Position numbers and translations under genes: made by a program | From: Blastococcus_B deserti | Lineage (GTDB): Bacteria; Actinomycetota; Actinomycetes; Mycobacteriales; Geodermatophilaceae | DNA length: 64,000 bases | Assembly: GCF_042682525.1 (NCBI RefSeq) | Contig: NZ_JBHUHP010000010.1 | Location: 186,001 to 250,000 of the forward strand | Reading direction: 5' to 3' | The notes under the pieces: generated by a model | Told to the model about the DNA's origin: nothing | Seen by the model: only the letters and a program-made list of their open reading frames with translations | Database searches by the model: none | Part shown: positions 8,226 to 16,645 of the stretch, in pieces | Layout of the letters: the number at the start of each line of letters is the position of its first letter | Position numbering within the stretch: the first letter of the stretch is position 1

Positions 8226-9782
8226 ATGACCGCCGGCACCCGGGCGAGCACCCGGCCCAGGCCGTCGGGCGCCGACCGCACCCCCCGGGAGCGCGCGACG
8301 CCGACCCGCTACGAGCGCCACCCCCGGTTCGAGGGCCCCGCGTGGCTCGACGGGCCCATGACCAGCAGCCACCTCGTCCTCGGCTCGGCCGGGCTGCTGC
8401 TGGCCATCGGGCTGGTCATGGTCTTCTCCGCCTCGGCGATCGAGGCGGCGCTGGCCGACGAGCCCGCCTGGGCACCGGGCGTCAAGCAGGTGGCGCTGGC
8501 CTGCGTCGGGCTGATCGCCATGTTCGCCGCCCTCCGGATGCCCGTCGGGTTCATCCGGCGGTGGTCTCCCATCGGCCTGCTGGTCGGTGTCGGGCTGCTC
8601 GTCGTCGTGCTCATCCCCGGCATCGGCGCGGAGCTCAACGGCGCGCGGCAGTGGATCGACCTCGGCGTGACCTACTTCCAGCCGTCGGAGCTCGCGAAGC
8701 TGGTCTTCGCGCTCTGGGGCGCGCACGTCCTCGCGCTGCGCGAGCGCTACCTCACGACCAGGTCCCTGCTGGTGCCGGTGCTGCCGGTGTTCGGCATCCT
8801 GTCGCTGCTGCTGATCGCCGAGCCCGACTTCGGCGCCGTCGTCAGCCTGGGCCTGGTCCTGGTGGGGCTGCTGTGGGGCGGCGGGATGCCGCTGCGCTGG
8901 TTCGGCTGGTTCGCGCTCGCCGGGGCCGTCGTCCTCGCGGTCCTGGTGAAGCTGGCGCCGTACCGCATGGCTCGCATCACCGCCTTCCTCGACCCCTTCG
9001 CCGACCCCAGCGACGGCGGCTTCCAGGCCATCCGCGGCATGTACGCCCTCGCCACCGGCGGGCTCTGGGGCGTGGGGCTGGGCAACAGCGCCATGAAGTG
9101 GAACCTGCTGCCGCACGCGGAGTCCGACTACATCTTCGCCATCATCGGCGAGGAGCTCGGCTTCCTCGGCTGCCTGGTCGTCGTGACGCTCTACGGCGTG
9201 CTGTCCTGGGCCGGGTTCCGGATCGCCCGGCGCTCCGCCGACCGGTTCGTCCAGCTCGCCAGCGTGGCGATCACGGTGTGGCTGGTGGGGCAGGCCGCCA
9301 TGAACATGGGATACGTCGTCGGGCTCCTGCCGGTCACCGGCGTCCAGCTGCCGCTGATCTCCGCCGGCGGGACGTCGCTGGTCCTCACCCTCTTCATCGT
9401 CGGGCTGCTGGCCCGCTTCGCCCGTTCGGAACCGGCCGCGATCGAGGCGCAGCGCGCGCAGCCCCGGGGCCGCCTGGCCCGCTTCCTCCTGCCCGTGCCC
9501 GCGGCGGCCGTCGACCCCGTCCGCCCGCGCCGCCGGTCCGCGGACCGCGGACCGGAGCGCTCGGCCACCGGCGGGCGCACCGTGCTGCACCCGCGCTCGG
9601 CCCCTCCCTGGTCCGGTGGGCCCCGATCCACCCCGCCGGCCGCCGCCGAGCGGCCGCGCGCCCTGCCGCCGCGGACCGTGCCACCCCGGGACGGCAGGCC
9701 CGCCGGGAGCGGCGCGACGGGCGCAGGACGCCGGCAGCCGCCGCCCACCGTGGCTCCCCGCCGGCCCCGGAGCCCCCGGTGA
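8226..9782 (+). CDS. ftsW: Septal peptidoglycan polymerase FtsW (SEDS), long basic tail
   Basis: SEDS-family glycosyltransferase that polymerises lipid II at the septum with FtsI. Of 518 aa, residues about 1-43 are a charged cytoplasmic leader, about 44-395 hold the ten-helix SEDS core (GLVMVFSAS; LNGARQWIDLG; FQPSELAKL; ESDYIFAIIGEELGF; QLPLISAGGTS), and the last roughly 120 residues are a Pro/Arg-rich tail. Mycobacterial FtsW tails contact FtsZ, so this one may too (inference). The ATG at 8226 has GGAGGAG just upstream. FtsW rather than RodA is chosen from the dcw position. The stop overlaps murG. Confidence 0.93.
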   Translation: MTAGTRASTRPRPSGADRTPRERATPTRYERHPRFEGPAWLDGPMTSSHLVLGSAGLLLAIGLVMVFSASAIEAALADEPAWAPGVKQVALACVGLIAMFAALRMPVGFIRRWSPIGLLVGVGLLVVVLIPGIGAELNGARQWIDLGVTYFQPSELAKLVFALWGAHVLALRERYLTTRSLLVPVLPVFGILSLLLIAEPDFGAVVSLGLVLVGLLWGGGMPLRWFGWFALAGAVVLAVLVKLAPYRMARITAFLDPFADPSDGGFQAIRGMYALATGGLWGVGLGNSAMKWNLLPHAESDYIFAIIGEELGFLGCLVVVTLYGVLSWAGFRIARRSADRFVQLASVAITVWLVGQAAMNMGYVVGLLPVTGVQLPLISAGGTSLVLTLFIVGLLARFARSEPAAIEAQRAQPRGRLARFLLPVPAAAVDPVRPRRRSADRGPERSATGGRTVLHPRSAPPWSGGPRSTPPAAAERPRALPPRTVPPRDGRPAGSGATGAGRRQPPPTVAPRRPRSPR

Positions 9783-10903
9783 CCGGCTCGCCGGGGCGTT
9801 CCCCGAGCGTCGTCCTGGCCGGTGGGGGCACCGGGGGGCACATCGAGCCCATGCTGGCCCTGGCCGACGCGCTGCGCCGCCGCGACGGCGGTCTGCGCAT
9901 CACCTGCCTGGGCACCGCCCGCGGTATGGAGACCCGGCTGGTCCCCGCCCGGGGGTACGACCTGCGGCTCATCCCCCCGGTGCCGCTGCCCCGGAAGCCG
10001 ACCGTGGACCTGCTCCGCGTCCCCGGCCGGGTGCGGCGGGCGGTGGCGGAGACCCGCGCGATCCTGGAGGAGCTGTCGGCCGACGTCGTCGTCGGCTTCG
10101 GCGGGTACGTGGCGCTGCCGGCCTACCTCGCCGGCCGCGGGGCACGGGTGCCGCTCGTGGTCCACGAGCAGAACGCGCTCCCCGGCCTGGCCAACCGCAT
10201 CGGTGCCCGGCTGGCGGCGCGGGTGGCGGTCACGGTGCCCGGCACCCCGCTGCACCGCGGCGAGCACGTCGGCATGCCCCTGCGGACGGCGATCAGCACC
10301 CTCGACCGTGCCGCGCGGCGCGCCGAGGCGCGGGTGGAGTTCGGGCTGGACGCCGACCGGCCCACGCTGCTGGTCTTCGGTGGCTCGCAGGGGGCGCAGA
10401 CGCTCAACCGGGCCGCGGTCGCGGCTGCCGACGTCCTCACCGCCGCCGGCATCCAGGTGCTGCACGCCCGAGGACCCAAGAACACCTCCGTGACGGTGCC
10501 GCCGCGGCCCGCGGGTAGTGCCCCCTACGTGCTCGTCGACTACCTGGACCGCATGGACCTCGCCTACGCCGCCGCCGACCTGGCCCTGTGCCGGGCCGGG
10601 GCCGTCACCGTGGCGGAGCTGTCGGCCGTCGGGCTGCCCGCGGCCTTCGTGCCGCTGCCGATCGGCAACGGCGAGCAGCGACGCAACGCGCTCCCGGTCG
10701 TCGAGGCCGGCGGCGGGCTGCTGGTCGAGGACGCCGAGCTGGACGCGGACTGGATCACCGGGCACCTGGTGCCGCTGCTCACCGACCCGGTGGCCCTCAC
10801 CGGGTACGCCCGCCACGCGGCGGCCGCAGGGGTGCCCGACGCCGACGACCGGCTGGCCGACATCGTGCTCGACGTCGCGCGCGCGGGGCGGGTGCGGACG
10901 TGA
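9779..10903 (+). CDS. murG: UDP-GlcNAc:lipid I GlcNAc-transferase MurG
   Basis: Peripheral membrane GT28 enzyme that converts lipid I to lipid II. The 374-aa product begins with the glycine-rich loop GGGTGGHIEP, then GFGGYVALPAYLAGR and VHEQNALPGLANR (acceptor domain). The donor domain has FGGSQGAQTLNRA and LCRAGAVTVAELSAVGLPA, all diagnostic. GTG at 9779 overlaps the ftsW stop by 4 bases, and its stop overlaps murC the same way. Confidence 0.96.
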   Translation: MTGSPGRSPSVVLAGGGTGGHIEPMLALADALRRRDGGLRITCLGTARGMETRLVPARGYDLRLIPPVPLPRKPTVDLLRVPGRVRRAVAETRAILEELSADVVVGFGGYVALPAYLAGRGARVPLVVHEQNALPGLANRIGARLAARVAVTVPGTPLHRGEHVGMPLRTAISTLDRAARRAEARVEFGLDADRPTLLVFGGSQGAQTLNRAAVAAADVLTAAGIQVLHARGPKNTSVTVPPRPAGSAPYVLVDYLDRMDLAYAAADLALCRAGAVTVAELSAVGLPAAFVPLPIGNGEQRRNALPVVEAGGGLLVEDAELDADWITGHLVPLLTDPVALTGYARHAAAAGVPDADDRLADIVLDVARAGRVRT

Positions 10904-12348
10904 GCGCGGCGGACGTGGCGGCCTGGACGGCCCCCGTGCCGAGCCTCGACGAGCTGGGCGCGGTGCACTTCGTGGGCATCGGCGGGGCCGGCATGAGCGG
11001 CATCGCGCGCATCCTCCTCGCCCGTGGCGTGCGGGTCTCGGGCAGCGACCGGCGCGACACGCCGACGCTGCTGGCGTTGCGGGCCCTGGGCGCGCGGGTG
11101 GCCGTCGGGCACGACCCGGCCAACCTGGGCGACGCCGACACGGTCGTCGTCTCCACCGCGATCCGGGCCGACAACCCGGAGCTGGCGGCCGCGCGGGAGC
11201 GGGGCCTGCGGGTCCTGCCGCGCGCGGTGGCCCTGGCCGCGGTCATGGCCGCACGGCGCAGCGTGGCGGTGGCCGGCACGCACGGGAAGACGTCGACCAC
11301 GTCCATGCTGACCGTCGCCGTGCAGGCGTGCGGGGCCGACCCGTCCTTCGCGATCGGCGGCGACCTCAACGAGTCGGGGAGCAATGCGCACGCGGGGGAG
11401 GGCGACGTCTTCGTCGCCGAGGCCGACGAGAGCGACCGCTCCTTCCTCCTCCTGGCGCCCTTCGCGGCGATCGTCACCAACGTCGAGGCCGATCACCTGG
11501 ACAACTACGGGGACCTCGCGGCCGTCGAGGCCGCCTTCGACCGGTTCCTCGGGACCGTCGACCCCGCCGGCTTCGTCGTCGTCTGCGCGGACGACCCGGG
11601 CGCGGCCCGGCTGCGCGCGGTGCCCTGCGCGGCCCGGCTGCGGACCTACGGCCGCGCGGCGGACGCGGACCTGCGGCTGGTCGACCTGCAGGTGGGCCCG
11701 GAGGCCACGAGCTACACGGCCGTCCTCGACGGCACGGAACTGGGGCGGGTCCGGATCCGCGTGCCGGGTGAGCACATGGCGCTCAACAGCGCCGCCGCCC
11801 TGCTCGCCGGGCTCGAGCTGGGCCTGCCGGCGGCCGGGCTGATCGAGGGACTGGGCCGCTTCGGCGGGGTGCACCGCCGGTTCGAGCTCAAGGGCGTCGC
11901 GGGCGGGGTGCGGGTCTACGACGACTACGCGCACCACCCGACCGAGGTCACCGCGCAGCTGCGGGCGGCCCGGGCCGTCGCCGGCGACGGCCGCCTGGTC
12001 GTCGCGTTCCAGCCGCACCTCTACAGCCGGACGCAGGAGTTCGCCGAGGGCTTCGGGCAGGCCCTCGGGCTCGCCGACGAAGTCGTGGTGATGGACGTCT
12101 ACGGCGCCCGGGAGGACCCGGTGCCGGGGGTCACCGGGGCGATGGTCGCCGATGCGGTCCCGCTCCCGCGCGAGCGCGTGCTGTTCGAGCCGTCCTGGTC
12201 GGCCGCGGCGCCGGCGCTGGCCGCGCGAGCCCGCCCCGGCGACCTCGTGATGACCATGGGCGCCGGTGACGTGTCGATGGTCGGGCCCGAGGTGCTCGCC
12301 GTGCTCCGCGCCGCCGGAGGGGGAGACCCCGCGGGCGCGGACCGGTGA
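10900..12348 (+). CDS. murC: UDP-MurNAc:L-alanine ligase MurC
   Basis: First Mur ligase, adding L-Ala to UDP-MurNAc. The 482-aa product has the N-terminal HFVGIGGAGMSGIARILL nucleotide fold, the ATP loop GTHGKT (126-131), EADESDRSFL, NVEADHLDNYGD and DDYAHHPTEV, all MurC-specific. GTG start at 10900 sits in a GTGA overlap with murG, and the stop overlaps ftsQ. Together with murE and murF this leaves only murD missing from the cluster. Confidence 0.96.
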   Translation: MSAADVAAWTAPVPSLDELGAVHFVGIGGAGMSGIARILLARGVRVSGSDRRDTPTLLALRALGARVAVGHDPANLGDADTVVVSTAIRADNPELAAARERGLRVLPRAVALAAVMAARRSVAVAGTHGKTSTTSMLTVAVQACGADPSFAIGGDLNESGSNAHAGEGDVFVAEADESDRSFLLLAPFAAIVTNVEADHLDNYGDLAAVEAAFDRFLGTVDPAGFVVVCADDPGAARLRAVPCAARLRTYGRAADADLRLVDLQVGPEATSYTAVLDGTELGRVRIRVPGEHMALNSAAALLAGLELGLPAAGLIEGLGRFGGVHRRFELKGVAGGVRVYDDYAHHPTEVTAQLRAARAVAGDGRLVVAFQPHLYSRTQEFAEGFGQALGLADEVVVMDVYGAREDPVPGVTGAMVADAVPLPRERVLFEPSWSAAAPALAARARPGDLVMTMGAGDVSMVGPEVLAVLRAAGGGDPAGADR

Positions 12349-13193
12349 GCCGCTCCGGCACCACGACGCGCGACCGCAGCGGCGGCCGGGGGAGGAGGGC
12401 CCGGGGCCGCGGCACCCGGCCGGCCGGCAACCGGCGGCGGGAGGGCGTCCGCCACTCCACGGAGCCGGCTCCCGCGCCGGCGGTCCGCCGGTTCGGGCGT
12501 CCCCGCGGCCGCCACCGCCGCTGGCTGCAGCTCGCCGCGGCACTCGTCGCCGTGGCCGCCGCCGGCTGGCTGCTGCTGGCCGGGCCGCTGCTGGCCGTGC
12601 GGGCGGTGCACGTCGACGGCCTGACCACCCTGCCCGCCGGGCAGGTGCAGGAGGCCGCCGGCATCGAGGCCGGGACGCCGCTGCTGCGGGTGGACCTCGA
12701 GGCCGCCCGGACGCGCGTCGCACGGCTGCCGCAGGTCGCCTCGGCGGAGGTCACCCGGGACTGGCCGGACAGTGTCGTCATCACCGTCGTGCAGCGCGTC
12801 CCGGTCGCCGTCGTGGGGGAGCCGGGACGGCGCTCCCTGGTCGACGCCGAGGGAGTGCTGTTCGACGCCGTCACCGGTGCCGCCCCCGACGGCGTGGTGC
12901 CGCTCGACGTCGCCTCGCCGGGCCCCCGGGACCCGGCCACCCTGGCCGGCATCGCGGCGCTCGGTTCGCTGCCCGCGGACGTCCGGGAGCAGGTCGCCGC
13001 AGCCGCCGCCGCGAGCCCCGACGACATCTCGCTGACCCTGGCCGACGGGACCGTCGTGCGCTGGGGCGACGCCTCCGAGTCCGGGGCCAAGTCCGAGGCG
13101 CTCGTGGGACTGCTCGAGCAGATCGAGGCGGGGACGCTCGAGCCCGCCACCACCATCGACGTCAGCACTCCCGACGCGGTCGTCCTCCGCTAG
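12345..13193 (+). CDS. ftsQ: Cell division protein FtsQ
   Basis: Bitopic divisome protein of 282 aa: a very basic cytoplasmic N-terminus (1-60, rich in R and G), one membrane helix (about 61-84), then a POTRA domain (about 85-155, RAVHVDGLTTLPAGQVQEAAG) and the FtsQ beta domain (VVQRVPVAVVGEPGR, then LVDAEGVLFDAV). Start is GTG at 12345 overlapping the murC stop. It is the last gene of the tightly overlapping ftsW-murG-murC-ftsQ block; a 407-bp gap separates it from ftsZ. Confidence 0.93.
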   Translation: MSRSGTTTRDRSGGRGRRARGRGTRPAGNRRREGVRHSTEPAPAPAVRRFGRPRGRHRRWLQLAAALVAVAAAGWLLLAGPLLAVRAVHVDGLTTLPAGQVQEAAGIEAGTPLLRVDLEAARTRVARLPQVASAEVTRDWPDSVVITVVQRVPVAVVGEPGRRSLVDAEGVLFDAVTGAAPDGVVPLDVASPGPRDPATLAGIAALGSLPADVREQVAAAAAASPDDISLTLADGTVVRWGDASESGAKSEALVGLLEQIEAGTLEPATTIDVSTPDAVVLR

Positions 13194-13600
13194 CCGGCCC
13201 GCCCGCCGTCCGGGACGCCACCGCGCACAGCGGGTTCCCCGGGCCCCGTCGCTGAGGGTGGGCCCGCGCCTCCGCACCGCTGCAGGACCGCGGGTGGACC
13301 GACACGCCGGACGTCGCGACACGCCCGGGACGAGAAACAAATGTCGCGGATGTGATTTCCGGGGCGCACGGGAGCCTGGACCCCTGGATGAGACGTTCTC
13401 GAGGCGGGTCGTCACACCCAGTGGTGCCCATGTGACCAATGAGTTCCCAGAGCTTCGTGGGAACCCGGTCCACCGACACGCCGACCTCCGGAGGGTGTTT
13501 GTGTCGGTGTCTTCGCCGGACCTAACTTCCTCCACGTCGACCGAGTTGACATAACTGTAAGGCTGAACTTGAGGATGAGGGTCCAGTTGGGGAGCGCCGC
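13194..13600 (+). promoter_or_regulatory. 407-bp ftsZ upstream region with putative promoter
   Basis: No gene is supported here. The base composition falls noticeably toward ftsZ: the stretch 13500-13580 contains TTGACA at 13546-13551, followed by TAACTGTAAGG and GAACTTGAGG, an AT-richer island in an otherwise very GC-rich window. A -35-like hexamer is clear, but a good -10 at 17 bp is not, so the exact start is uncertain. A separate promoter for ftsZ is usual in actinobacteria. The ftsZ ribosome-binding site TTGGGGAG lies about 7 bp before the ATG. Confidence 0.5.
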
Positions 13601-14919
13601 ATGACACCTCCGCACAACTATCTAGCGGTCATCAAGGTCGTCGGCATCGGCGGCGGCGGGGTGAACGCGGTCAATCGGATGATCGAGGTCGGGCTCAAGG
13701 GCGTCGAGTTCATCGCGATCAACACCGATGCCCAGGCGCTGCTGATGAGCGACGCCGACGTCAAGCTCGACGTCGGACGGGAGCTCACCCGGGGCCTGGG
13801 CGCCGGCGCTCAGCCCGACGTGGGCCGCCAGGCCGCCGAGGACCACCGCGAGGAGATCGAGGAGGTCCTCAAGGGGGCCGACATGGTCTTCGTGACGGCC
13901 GGGGAGGGCGGCGGCACCGGCACCGGTGGCGCGCCCGTGGTGGCCTCGATCGCCCGCAAGCTCGGCGCCCTGACCATCGGCGTGGTCACCCGCCCGTTCG
14001 CCTTCGAGGGCAAGCGGCGCGCGGTGCAGGCCGAGTCGGGCATCGAGGAGCTGCGCAACGAGTGCGACACGCTGATCGTGATCCCGAACGACCGGCTGCT
14101 GCAGCTGGGCGACCGGAACGTCAGCGTGATGGACGCCTTCCGCACCGCCGACCAGGTGCTGCTGTCCGGTGTCCAGGGCATCACCGACCTGATCACGACG
14201 CCGGGCCTGATCAACCTGGACTTCGCCGACGTCAAGTCGGTCATGTCCGGAGCGGGCTCGGCGCTGATGGGTATCGGCAGCGCACGAGGCGACAACCGCG
14301 CGCTGCTGGCCGCCGAGCAGGCCATCGCCAGCCCGCTGCTGGAGGCCTCGATGGAGGGCGCCCACGGGGTCCTGCTGTCGATCTCCGGAGGCTCGGACCT
14401 CGGGCTGTTCGAGATCAACGAGGCCGCCTCTCTCGTGTCCGACGCGGCCCACGCCGACGCCAACATCATCTTCGGCGCCGTGATCGACGACGCCCTCGGT
14501 GACGAGGTGCGGGTGACGGTCATCGCCGCCGGCTTCGACAGCGGCCGGCCCAATGCCCGCAAGGAGGCCGCCGGCGTGGTGGCCGGGGGAGCTCCCGCCG
14601 CGGCACCGAGCGGGCTGCCGCCGTACCGGCGCCCGATGTCGCCGTCGGCCGGGCAGTCGCTGGGGGAGCGGCGGGTGACCCCGCAGGTCGCCCAGCCGGC
14701 ACCGGCCGCCCCGGCGGCACCGGCTCCCTCCGCGGAGGCCGCGTCGGCGGCNNNNNNNCGCCTGCCGCGGCGGCGTCCCGCCCGGCGGCCGCGGTGAACG
14801 GCGGCGGGATCACGGTTCCGCCGCTGCCGCCGATCCCGGGCCCGGTCTCCGGGCGGCGTCCGTTGTCCAGCGAGGACTTCGAGGAGGAGCTCGACATCCC
14901 GGAGTTCCTCAAGCAGTAA
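13601..14919 (+). CDS. ftsZ: Cell division GTPase FtsZ (frame broken by assembly gap)
   Basis: Tubulin-like GTPase that forms the Z ring. The N-terminal 340 residues carry GIGGGGVNAVNRM, the tubulin signature GGGTGTG (103-109), the T7 loop NLDFADV (205-211) and the C-terminal subdomain. The linker then runs into seven Ns (14752-14758). Read straight through, translation stops at 14797, but in the next frame after the gap the linker continues and ends in LDIPEFLKQ with TAA at 14917-14919, the conserved FtsZ tail that binds SepF and FtsW. The gene is therefore intact, and the real gap length must be 2 modulo 3. Confidence 0.96.
14752..14758. other. Assembly gap of 7 N in the ftsZ linker
   Basis: Seven consecutive undetermined bases lie in a GC-rich, Pro/Ala-coding part of the ftsZ linker. 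Frame analysis on both sides shows that the true missing length is not 7 but some number equal to 2 modulo 3. Automated annotation will call a truncated or pseudogene ftsZ here, wrongly. Confidence 0.97.
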
Positions 14920-14920
14920 C

Positions 14921-14979
14921 AGGACCCCCTTGCCCCCCCACCGCTCGCAGGCTCCCGGCGGGGCCCCTGCAAGGGGGCC
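14921..14979 (+). repeat. Dispersed covarying hairpin element, copy 1
   Basis: Starts 2 bases after the ftsZ stop. Left arm CCCCCTTGC (14925-14933) pairs perfectly with GCAAGGGGG (14969-14977). Between them is the family core CCCCACCGCTCGCAGGCTC. The element begins AGGAC and ends GGCC like the others. It could act as an ftsZ terminator or processing signal, although no U-tract follows. Confidence 0.7.
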
Positions 14980-15015
14980 GTTCCAGCGGACCGTCACCTC
15001 GTAGGCTTCGCCTAC

Positions 15016-15747
15016 ATGAGCACCTTCCCGGCCGCTCCGCAGGCGGTGCGACCCCGCAGGGTCGTCACAGACCGGCGGGGCGGCCGGTCCCGTTCCCCGT
15101 ACGACTCCTTCAATCTCGGCGACCATGTGGGCGACGACGCGGGCGACGTCGCGGCCAACCGCAGCAGGGTGGCCCGCGAGCTCCGGGTGCCCGAGGACCG
15201 GCTGGTCTGGATGGAGCAGGTGCACGGTGCGTCCGTCGCCGTCGTGGACGGCCCCCAGGCGGGTCCGGTGGCTGCCACCGACGCCCTGGTGACCGCGACC
15301 CCGGGGCTCGTCCTCTGCGTGCTGGTGGCCGACTGCGTCCCGGTGCTGATCGCCGACCCCGTGGCCGGCGTCGTCGCGGCGGTCCACGCCGGACGGGAGG
15401 GCGTCGGGAAGGGCGTCGTCCCCGCCGCGCTGTCGGCCATGGCGAGCCTGGGTGCGCGCGCCCGCAACGTCAGCGCGCTCCTGGGGCCCGCCGTGTGCGG
15501 TGAGTGCTACGAGGTGCCGGCGCAGATGCAGGCCGACGTCGCCCGCGTCGCACCCGCCGCGGCGGTGCGCACGCGCGCGGGCACGCCGGGGCTCGACCTG
15601 CGCGCCGCCGTCGCCGACGGCCTGCGGCGTGCCGGGATCCCGGAGGTCGTCCAGGACCCGCGCTGCACCGTGGAGGACCCCCAGCTGTTCTCCCACCGGC
15701 GTGACGGCGTCACGGGGCGGCAGGCCGGGATCGTCTGGCTCGGCTGA
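15016..15747 (+). CDS. pgeF: Peptidoglycan editing factor PgeF (YfiH/DUF152, multicopper-like)
   Basis: Family formerly annotated as laccase or polyphenol oxidase; E. coli PgeF removes wrongly incorporated L-Ser from peptidoglycan precursors. The 243-aa product has WMEQVHGASV, the metal-ligand stretch VADCVPVLIAD, AAVHAGREGVGKGV and GPAVCGECYEVP, the family's conserved His/Cys sites. Location right after ftsZ is the standard actinobacterial order. ATG at 15016 has only weak Shine-Dalgarno similarity upstream. Confidence 0.9.
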   Translation: MSTFPAAPQAVRPRRVVTDRRGGRSRSPYDSFNLGDHVGDDAGDVAANRSRVARELRVPEDRLVWMEQVHGASVAVVDGPQAGPVAATDALVTATPGLVLCVLVADCVPVLIADPVAGVVAAVHAGREGVGKGVVPAALSAMASLGARARNVSALLGPAVCGECYEVPAQMQADVARVAPAAAVRTRAGTPGLDLRAAVADGLRRAGIPEVVQDPRCTVEDPQLFSHRRDGVTGRQAGIVWLG

Positions 15748-15830
15748 GAGAGCACTGCGGTTCCCGCCGCTCGGGGCGCTGGAGGCGGGGGCTTGCGGAG
15801 AGACCGTGGCGAGCGGGCAGGATCGTCCCC

Positions 15831-16595
15831 GTGGCTCGCCTGGAGGAGAACCTGCGCGCGGTGCGGGAGCGGATCGCCGCGGCCGCCCGTGCGGCCGGCC
15901 GCGACCCCGCGACGGTCGCCCTGCTCGCCATCAGCAAGACGTGGCCGGCCTCCGACGTCCGGGAGCTGGCCGCGCTGGGCCAGCGGGACTTCGGCGAGAA
16001 CCGGGCGCAGGAGCTCGTGGGCAAGGCCGGCGAGCTCACCGACCTCCCGCTGCGGTGGCACTTCGTCGGCCAGCTGCAGCGCAACAAGGCGGCCGCCGTC
16101 GCCCGCCTGGGCGCGACCGTCCACTCGGTCGACCGCCCCTCGCTGGCGCAGGCCCTCGACCGGGCCGGGCGGCAGGGGCGACCGGTGGACGTGCTGGTCC
16201 AGGTCGACCTCGGCGGGCCGGCCGGGGGAGCCGCGCCCCGGGGCGGGGCCCCGCCCGCCGACGTGCCGGCCCTGGCCGACCTCGTCGCCGGGTGCGAAGG
16301 CCTCCGGCTGCGCGGGCTCATGGCGGTGGCACCGCTCGGTGAGGACCCGCGGCCGGCGTTCGACCGTCTCGCCGCGCTGGCGGCGCGGGTGCGGGTCGAC
16401 CATCCGGAGGCCGTCGAGCTCTCGGCCGGCATGAGCGGCGACCTGGAGGCGGCGATCGCGGCCGGCTCGACGATCGTGCGTGTCGGAACCGCGCTCTTCG
16501 GGAATCGGCCCCTACCCTGCGACGGAGATCAGAACTCACCAGCCACACGAGTCACACCGGTCACCCGGCCCCCCGGAGCACCCGCGGGGCCGTGA
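15831..16595 (+). CDS. PLP homeostasis protein YggS/PLPBP
   Basis: Single-domain alanine-racemase-fold protein that binds pyridoxal phosphate and buffers vitamin B6 and amino-acid pools. The 254-aa product has LLAISKTWPASDVRELA (PLP lysine in ISKTWP), FGENRAQEL, WHFVGQLQRNK, LSAGMSGDLEAAIAAGST and VRVGTALFG, all family blocks. The usual end is near the GTALFG motif. About 25 further residues rich in T, P and A follow, possibly because the frame runs on to the sepF region. GTG start at 15831. Confidence 0.92.
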   Translation: MARLEENLRAVRERIAAAARAAGRDPATVALLAISKTWPASDVRELAALGQRDFGENRAQELVGKAGELTDLPLRWHFVGQLQRNKAAAVARLGATVHSVDRPSLAQALDRAGRQGRPVDVLVQVDLGGPAGGAAPRGGAPPADVPALADLVAGCEGLRLRGLMAVAPLGEDPRPAFDRLAALAARVRVDHPEAVELSAGMSGDLEAAIAAGSTIVRVGTALFGNRPLPCDGDQNSPATRVTPVTRPPGAPAGP

Positions 16596-16645
16596 CGACC
16601 GCAGACAGACGCGACGCGCAGGACGCCAGCAGAGGGGGAGGTCCG

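Noticed and set aside
13601..14797. FtsZ ending in an Arg-rich tail at 14797
   Set aside because: Produced by the wrong length of the N gap; the true C-terminal peptide is found in the next frame, ending at 14919.
15748..15830. pgeF-yggS gap as another copy of the hairpin family
   Set aside because: Some GC similarity (GCCGCTCGG), but no complementary arms and no AGGAC/GGCC ends.
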